Source: UBA525 sp964589765
GTDB lineage: Archaea > Nanobdellota > Nanobdellia > Woesearchaeales > UBA525
Assembly: GCA_964589765.1 (NCBI GenBank)
Contig: CAZPUM010000003.1
Coordinates: forward strand, 1-64,000
Length of the DNA stretch: 64,000 bases
Direction: 5' to 3'
Shown here one piece after another: positions 59,334 through 64,000 of the stretch. The notes below the pieces were generated by a model. It worked only from the letters and a program-made list of their open reading frames with translations, ran no database searches and was not told the DNA's origin. Made by a program: the position numbers and the translations under genes. How positions within the stretch are numbered: position 1 is the first letter of the stretch; every line of letters begins with the position of its first letter.

Positions 59334-59942
59334 TCAGTCGTTCTCCTTTCTATTAGTATAGATACACCAGGGCAATAGGAGTCCTACTGCAAGAGTGATC
59401 GTTCCAAACCCGAGACTGTCCAATAAGTTAGCTGTTGCTTGCGATCTTCTGACTCTGTATTGTTTCAGTACAGATTCGTCATAAATATCTTGCTCAACAT
59501 CCTTAGCCTCTTCAATCAAATATCTAACATGCCCTGGAGTTAATTGGTCACCATTAATAGCATTATCAATCATTGAATCCAAAGTTCTTGTAAAAGAATT
59601 ACTTCCGCTGAATTCATACTGATCGGGAAACTCTTTGTTTAATCTTTCAACAGAATTATAGAATCTCCTAGCAAAACTATCTGAACTTGTAAACATCTCC
59701 ACTTTGAATGAGTCTGAGTTGAAGTCAATATCAGGATCAGCAGAAATCTGGTTTAGTTCTAATAAGGTTGAAGATATCTGCTCTGAAACTTCTGACAGTA
59801 ACAACGCTTCTTTTCCTGTATCCTCGGCGACTCTCTCGAAATAAAACGCACCGCCCCAAATGGCGTAACCAAGAATTCCTGCAACACCCCCTGCTAATGC
59901 ACATGAGCTAATTACACTTACTGGATTGTTTCTATTCATCAT
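59334..59942 (-). CDS. Envelope protein with N- and C-terminal membrane helices
   Basis: 202 residues. Helix 1 (SCALAGGVAGILGYAIWGGA, about 13-32), an acidic helical domain (VSEQISSTLLELNQISADPD...), helix 2 near 175-193 (FGTITLAVGLLLPWCIY). Same layout as the downstream neighbour, suggesting that they form a complex or arose by old duplication. No family recognised. Confidence 0.6.
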   Translation of the reverse strand: MMNRNNPVSVISSCALAGGVAGILGYAIWGGAFYFERVAEDTGKEALLLSEVSEQISSTLLELNQISADPDIDFNSDSFKVEMFTSSDSFARRFYNSVERLNKEFPDQYEFSGSNSFTRTLDSMIDNAINGDQLTPGHVRYLIEEAKDVEQDIYDESVLKQYRVRRSQATANLLDSLGFGTITLAVGLLLPWCIYTNRKEND

Positions 59943-59945
59943 AAA

Positions 59946-60356
59946 TCACTCCAACTTATGTGTTAAATCATCTTTGGAATCGTTAATTCTATTCTCGCAG
60001 ATGATAACTTGGGTTGCCCTTTTTGATGAATATAAGATATCTAAATCACCATCACCATCAACATCTCCCATTTGGTATGGAACAAAATTATAATTCTGCC
60101 CATAAGCAACCGTATTAACCCCGCACTCCTCAGTAATATCTCCCCACGATGTGAAGAAATATGGTGGAGCTGTTGGTGTTCCCATAAGTGCTGAATTAGC
60201 AACCTCTTCAGTCGCAGAACCATCAAAATCAGGCCTTAGTCCATCATATGACCTTTGCTCTTTATCTAGGTAACAACCAACTAACAAACCATAATTCATA
60301 GCCAACAATGTAGATACTTTACCTATCTTGAGTAGACCAAATCCTTGTTTTACCAT
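59946..60356 (-). CDS. Small exported protein with FG-GAP-like calcium loop
   Basis: 136 residues. The N-terminal segment VSTLLAMNYGLLVGC ends in a lipobox-like Cys (about residue 28). The C-terminal part has MGDVDGDGDLDILY, a DxDxDG calcium-binding loop as in FG-GAP/VCBS repeats. ATG overlaps the stop of the TrmB-family regulator by one base (TGATG), so its translation depends on the regulator gene. Single repeat only, so a full propeller cannot form. Confidence 0.6.
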   Translation of the reverse strand: MVKQGFGLLKIGKVSTLLAMNYGLLVGCYLDKEQRSYDGLRPDFDGSATEEVANSALMGTPTAPPYFFTSWGDITEECGVNTVAYGQNYNFVPYQMGDVDGDGDLDILYSSKRATQVIICENRINDSKDDLTHKLE

Positions 60357-61171
60357 CAGTTCTTCACCTTCACTTCTTTACTGTTTTTCCATGCCAGCTC
60401 AAAGAGCTGCATCAGTGCTGAAGCAAAGAATGGTGTGTTCAGCCAAACGCCAACATCATATGTTGGGTGTACTTCTGCGTCATCCAGAAGCATAAACAGA
60501 ACTTCCTTTCCATCCGCAACAACCAATCGGGCATTCACTTCTTTAAGGTCGCGGATTTCTGCAATCTGACCCAGGTCAGCAAGTGCCTGCTTGTTTTTTG
60601 CTGTTGAAGGACAAGCAATCTTAATCTTGACTCCACGGTCGTGGGCTTTCTTAAGACTTCTAAAGTGAATATCTCCTTTGCGAATAATTCCTTCTTCTGT
60701 TGAGACTATAATAACCTCTTCTTCAGCAGACTTAATCATCGCGTCTATCTGGTCGTATGCGTTACTGCGATTCTTGAGAGCGCCAGTAATCTCCACAGGG
60801 TCAACCATCTCGACTCCTTGGTTGTGAAGTGTCTTTAACTCGTCCAAGGTTTTAGACTTCCTCAGTTCCTCAAGCTGAGCAGTGTGGCTGTCAGCCTCTT
60901 TCCTTACGTTCTTCTTAACGCGCTCAATTACCTCTTCAGGGTCTACGGCGATGTACTTGATTGGTTTTCCAATCTTCATTACAATGAAGCCCTTCTTTTC
61001 CAGGGATTCTAGAACGTCGTAACTCCTACTTCTAGGTACGTTGGCGATGTCGGATAGCTCTCCTGCCGTGGAAACCCCACGAGATAACAGAGCAGTCCAG
61101 ATTTTGGCCTCATAACTATTAAGGCCGAAATCCTTCAGTTTTTTTAGGAAGTCATCTTGGACAAGTGTCAT
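60356..61171 (-). CDS. TrmB-family transcription regulator
   Basis: 271 residues. N-terminal winged helix (DFGLNSYEAKIWTALLSRGV; SDIANVPRSRSYDVLESLEK), a coiled coil, then a TrmB effector-type domain with IDAMIKSAEEEVIIVSTEEG. TrmB proteins usually sense sugars and control transport genes; here the regulator leads a cluster of membrane and exported proteins. ATG 61171 follows TATA GTTTATAAAAAA by about 27 bases, so the frame upstream to 61222 is promoter. Confidence 0.88.
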   Translation of the reverse strand: MTLVQDDFLKKLKDFGLNSYEAKIWTALLSRGVSTAGELSDIANVPRSRSYDVLESLEKKGFIVMKIGKPIKYIAVDPEEVIERVKKNVRKEADSHTAQLEELRKSKTLDELKTLHNQGVEMVDPVEITGALKNRSNAYDQIDAMIKSAEEEVIIVSTEEGIIRKGDIHFRSLKKAHDRGVKIKIACPSTAKNKQALADLGQIAEIRDLKEVNARLVVADGKEVLFMLLDDAEVHPTYDVGVWLNTPFFASALMQLFELAWKNSKEVKVKN

Positions 61172-61267
61172 GCTGATGGAAGCGTAGATTTTTTTATAAA
61201 CGTTTCTCTTTTCATCACCCAAGAGTTACGAACGAATTTATCAACTGACAGATTTCTGTAATGTAAT

Positions 61268-61291
61268 CATTATAGCGAAAAAGCTATAATG
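61268..61291. repeat. Inverted repeat CATTATAGC-N6-GCTATAATG
   Basis: Nine-base arms, perfect, spacer GAAAAA. Shares the half-site RCTATAAYG with the cluster at 61391-61420. Could be an operator or an RNA hairpin. Confidence 0.8.
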
Positions 61292-61390
61292 AAAGACATC
61301 CTTAAGAGACTGAAAAATAGTTCACGACGGAATCAAACGCTGAAAAACAAAATCTTTTTAAAGTAGTTCTTAAATGTTTGTAGTCAAGTA

Positions 61391-61420
61391 ACTATAATGT
61401 TATAGTAACATAACTATAAC
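61391..61420. promoter_or_regulatory. Operator-like cluster ACTATAATGTTATAGT + ACTATAAC
   Basis: A perfect 16-base palindrome (61391-61406) is followed after six bases by ACTATAAC (61413-61420), giving a second inverted repeat with GTTATAGT. The last half-site coincides with the probable TATA box about 20 bases before ATG 61438, a position suited to repression, perhaps autoregulation by the winged-helix protein. Confidence 0.65.
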
Positions 61421-61437
61421 TGGCGTGTGGGCAAGCG

Positions 61438-61956
61438 ATGGAAGGGACAGTTACCGAGATAGTTCTATTGATTATAGGCCTGCTTGCAGAGAATTTCTCA
61501 GAGGCTAAAACGATTCGCCAAATCGCCCAAAAGATAGGAAAACCCTACCCCAATACCCACAAAGCCGTAAAAAAACTGATTCAGGAAGGAAGCGTTCTGA
61601 GAGATATCGTAGGGCACGCCCACCCCTGCCGACTAAACACTAAGAGTCCTCTAGCTCAAAGCTACCTTGGAATCGTACAGGCGAATAGGAAAGAACAAGT
61701 CATAACCCCTGTACTAAAGCAAGTCATAGAGGAGATGGAGACGAGGGATGAAATCCTGATGGTCTGGAAAAGAGAGACAGACCTCGTCATAATAACTAGA
61801 ACCCCTGTCAGAAGGCCTGGAATCAGGGCAGAATGGATCACTCTTGCAGAGTTTCTGACGAACAAACCTTTGTTTAACACAATAAATCAACACACTCTAC
61901 TGGTCGGGAACTCAGTTTATCCAACGGTGCTCGGCAGACCAGAGGTGCTCAGATGA
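61438..61956 (+). CDS. Winged-helix DNA-binding protein coupled to a surface protein
   Basis: 172 residues. N-terminal winged helix (about 1-65: AKTIRQIAQKIGKPYPNTHK, then AVKKLIQEGSVLRDIVGHAH), C-terminal alpha/beta part with EILMVWKRETDLVIITRTPV and LVGNSVYPTVLGR, reminiscent of HTH proteins with a nucleotidyltransferase-like or sensor domain. Its stop overlaps the start of the large surface protein (ATGA), so it probably controls that gene and itself through the ACTATAA repeats. Confidence 0.65.
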   Translation: MEGTVTEIVLLIIGLLAENFSEAKTIRQIAQKIGKPYPNTHKAVKKLIQEGSVLRDIVGHAHPCRLNTKSPLAQSYLGIVQANRKEQVITPVLKQVIEEMETRDEILMVWKRETDLVIITRTPVRRPGIRAEWITLAEFLTNKPLFNTINQHTLLVGNSVYPTVLGRPEVLR

Positions 61957-64000
61957 GAAGATTCCTCATCCTGACACTACTATTTCTGATTCCTATAGTT
62001 GCAGCACTCCCTTACCAGATAGGAGAGACTGTGATGATAGAACCTGGACTGAACACATCAAGAATAGTCATAGTTGCGCCGGAAACCACATACAAACTTC
62101 TTGAGATGACAGACGCCCCCGTTCCTTTCATACCAAAGACTGAAGGAGAGTATGAGATACAAAGGTATGACTTTGCAGGATTCCTGATAGATGATGAACG
62201 CTTCACAGTGAATGGGACAAAAGAGCCCGAAGGATACAACATCAGCGTTACACCCCCACCAAAAACAGGGTTCCCCAGCAAAATCAGCATCACACCCCCT
62301 CCAACAGAGGTGAGACTGACAACACCAAGTAGGGCATTCAAGTATGTTGGCAACTGGAAAAATACCGAGTTTGTTCCAAAAGAAAAAGGGATTCACAACA
62401 TCACAATCTGGGAAGATGGCGACAAAAAAGAGGAGTACAGTTTTGTTGTAGAACAAGGAACTTCAGAACCTGAAGAAAGGTTTACAACAGAGATTGTAAC
62501 TGAACCTCCTACTCAAAACATCACGGTCAACATAACCGATAATGAGACAAACAAATCCTTCAAACCCATAGGATTCAGAGTGAGCAACAACGAAGGAATA
62601 ACGCAGTTCTCAAACTTCCAATTCAACAAACTTCAAGATAAATTCAACATTAATATAACCCCTGAAAAAGAGATTGCAAAAAGACTGCTTATCCGCGAAC
62701 TAGTTGCAGACAGGGATATAGATGTCGGTTTGGAAAAAGTACCTAAAGAAAAAATCAGGTTGAAAAACAGAATCATCGATGCCTACGCAGTCAACCTGCC
62801 ATTCAACTTCACAAATGCCACACTGACAAGAGTTGCTAAAGGAAGCGAACTGCACAAGTGTGCAGAGTGGAACTTTACAACACAGACCTGCGAAGGGCAA
62901 TGGATAAAACTGAAAGACATAACTCCCGGAGAAGAGTATAACATACTCCTTTACCCTGGCGACCCCGGTTACGCGGAGACAGGAGTGGCAAGCATCAACA
63001 CAAGAAAGCCAATCTATCGCCCGGGAGAGACTGCAGAAATAGTTGTGGTTGTTCTAAACACAACAGGATACCTTGTAGAGAACGCAAACATACAGATAAC
63101 CATAACCAGACCTGACAACACTACTGCGACAGCATTCTCTATCAACGAAACCACCAAAGGAGTTTATGAGACTGATTTCCCTACAACAATAGAAGGCACT
63201 TACGGAATGGAGGTCACCGCGATTGGACCTGGAGTAAACAACACGATGAGCTCTCTCTTCTTAGTTGATAGTGAGTACGGATTCGACATAATCAGAAACA
63301 CACCAGTAACATTCGACCCTTTCATAGCGCCTTTTGAGTCAGAGATAACTGTAACTTCATTCAACACCACTGATTACTTCAACTACACAGAGGTACTCCC
63401 AGGAAATTTTGTGATTAAAGAGGCGCTTGGTGCAATTGTGACAAACGACAGCGAGTCAATCTATATCACTTGGAGTGGACTGTCAAACAACTCATTAGTT
63501 AGCTACATCGCAAACGCCCCATTAATCTCTCCTGAACTACACGCGATAGGCCCCTCCTTCGTAGATTTCAACGGAGGAAAGTTCTACGAAGCAAGACCTT
63601 GGTTTTTAGCTGCAGACCCCTCAGATTATCTTACCAGTGTTGATGTCACAACAACAGTTTCGGGGTATGTAAGAGACACCAACTGCGGAGGAACTGGGGC
63701 TCAAACCCAGATAATGAGTTCTGCAGCCACGCAAGGAGTTGGCCAAAGAAACAATGGCGCAGGAAGAGAGTTCAGGCTGTTCTACACATTCGATACTTCA
63801 GGAATACCTGATGATGCAGTCATAAATTCAGCCACTTTGAACGTCTATTTAGTTTCAGAAGATGTTGGTTCTGGAGAAAACGCACAAGTTTACACATGTG
63901 ATTATGGAGCATCATTAGAAAACGCAGACTTCCAAAACACAGATTATGGATACATTCATGGAGACATATTAACACCCACATCAACAACAGGACAGTACCA
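61953..64000 (+). CDS. Very large secreted surface protein, 3' end outside window
   Basis: At least 682 residues with no stop in the window. It starts at ATG 61953 by ATGA overlap, with GAGGTG ten bases before. Signal peptide MRRFLILTLLFLIPIVAALP. The rest is Thr/Asn-rich and strand-rich with many N-glycosylation sequons (for example NTSR, NITVNITDNETNK), an Ig-like unit (about residues 345-430: KPIYRPGETAEIVVVVLNTT) and a later carbohydrate-module-like segment (FRLFYTFDTSGIPDDAVINS). A cell-surface adhesin or S-layer-like protein is likely. Confidence 0.8.
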   Translation, partial: MRRFLILTLLFLIPIVAALPYQIGETVMIEPGLNTSRIVIVAPETTYKLLEMTDAPVPFIPKTEGEYEIQRYDFAGFLIDDERFTVNGTKEPEGYNISVTPPPKTGFPSKISITPPPTEVRLTTPSRAFKYVGNWKNTEFVPKEKGIHNITIWEDGDKKEEYSFVVEQGTSEPEERFTTEIVTEPPTQNITVNITDNETNKSFKPIGFRVSNNEGITQFSNFQFNKLQDKFNINITPEKEIAKRLLIRELVADRDIDVGLEKVPKEKIRLKNRIIDAYAVNLPFNFTNATLTRVAKGSELHKCAEWNFTTQTCEGQWIKLKDITPGEEYNILLYPGDPGYAETGVASINTRKPIYRPGETAEIVVVVLNTTGYLVENANIQITITRPDNTTATAFSINETTKGVYETDFPTTIEGTYGMEVTAIGPGVNNTMSSLFLVDSEYGFDIIRNTPVTFDPFIAPFESEITVTSFNTTDYFNYTEVLPGNFVIKEALGAIVTNDSESIYITWSGLSNNSLVSYIANAPLISPELHAIGPSFVDFNGGKFYEARPWFLAADPSDYLTSVDVTTTVSGYVRDTNCGGTGAQTQIMSSAATQGVGQRNNGAGREFRLFYTFDTSGIPDDAVINSATLNVYLVSEDVGSGENAQVYTCDYGASLENADFQNTDYGYIHGDILTPTSTTGQY

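Larger units (their letters stand above)
61172..61437. promoter_or_regulatory. Divergent control region between TrmB-family and winged-helix genes
   Basis: No gene supported. It holds ACAGATTTCTGT (61249-61260), a perfect CATTATAGC-N6-GCTATAATG inverted repeat (61268-61291), a weak TATA TTTTTAAAG (61353-61361), and overlapping ACTATAA-type repeats (61391-61420) at the promoter of the 61438 gene. AT-rich throughout. Confidence 0.65.

Overview
This window is archaeal. It encodes RadA, RadB, PCNA, a zinc-finger RPA, the archaeal basal factor MBF1, archaeal TrpRS, ribosomal protein uS2, a TRAM protein, TrmB-type and HxlR-type regulators, and two beta-CASP nucleases (aCPSF2-like and RNase J-like). 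Most first genes of transcription units have a BRE/TATA box 25-30 bases before the start codon and almost no leader, while internal genes use GGTG/GAGGTGA-type ribosome binding sites or ATGA overlaps. Bacterial-type genes are mixed in (GyrA, RarA, ScpB, glucose-6-phosphate dehydrogenase). Together with compact spacing and many small unrecognised membrane and secreted proteins, this suggests an uncultivated archaeon, plausibly of the DPANN/euryarchaeal side. I cannot place it more precisely. A run of ten N bases in rps2 points to a metagenome assembly.

Layout. 1-5.6 kb: a partial structured RNA candidate, unknown membrane proteins, a protein with a histone-H1-like Lys/Arg tail, a THUMP methyltransferase and MBF1. 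5.6-9.1 kb: two coupled GT-C-like membrane proteins and a zinc protease-like protein. 9.1-13.1 kb: gyrA containing an HNH-type intein. 13.2-21 kb: a DUF2339 membrane protein, RarA, a stand-alone RNA candidate, a lipoprotein, a DUF4258/DUF2283 toxin-antitoxin-like pair, tRNA-Leu(CAA), and a three-gene coiled-coil/proline-rich operon. 21-27.5 kb: RmlD-like reductase, aCPSF2-like nuclease, lamin-tail protein, ScpB, RadB, thiol oxidoreductase, uS2. 27.7-39 kb: unknown proteins, a beta-propeller lipoprotein, HxlR regulator, VTT/DedA-like and DUF368 membrane proteins, THUMP-like methyltransferase, glucan phosphorylase, Nudix, cyclophilin lipoprotein. 39-46 kb: PCNA, a Tat-signal glycosidase-like protein coupled to a beta-barrel-like secreted protein, RNase J, and an operon of two paralogous small proteins plus a kinase-like protein. 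46-57 kb: TrpRS, TRAM protein, Zwf, RadA, a ParB-like protein, RPA, PyrD, Yip1, GDH, and a double-Kazal lipoprotein. 57-64 kb: a small basic duplicated protein, a second copy of the stand-alone RNA, TraB, a TrmB-led envelope gene cluster, and a winged-helix regulator coupled to a very large surface protein that runs off the window.

The most interesting signals are regulatory or non-coding. (1) An inverted repeat CYACT-N4-AGTRG followed by TTACAAA(T/C)AGAAA sits at fixed spacing upstream of the TATA box of four unlinked units, all of unknown or poorly known function; this looks like an undescribed regulon. (2) Two intergenic regions 40 kb apart hold homologous RNAs with conserved blocks and compensatory base changes in a 3' hairpin; a third, weaker relative lies beside tRNA-Leu. 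(3) A 15-base palindrome TTTCTCGACGAGAAA and close variants recur upstream of TATA boxes. (4) An RCTATAAYG-type inverted-repeat cluster covers the promoter of the winged-helix/surface-protein pair.
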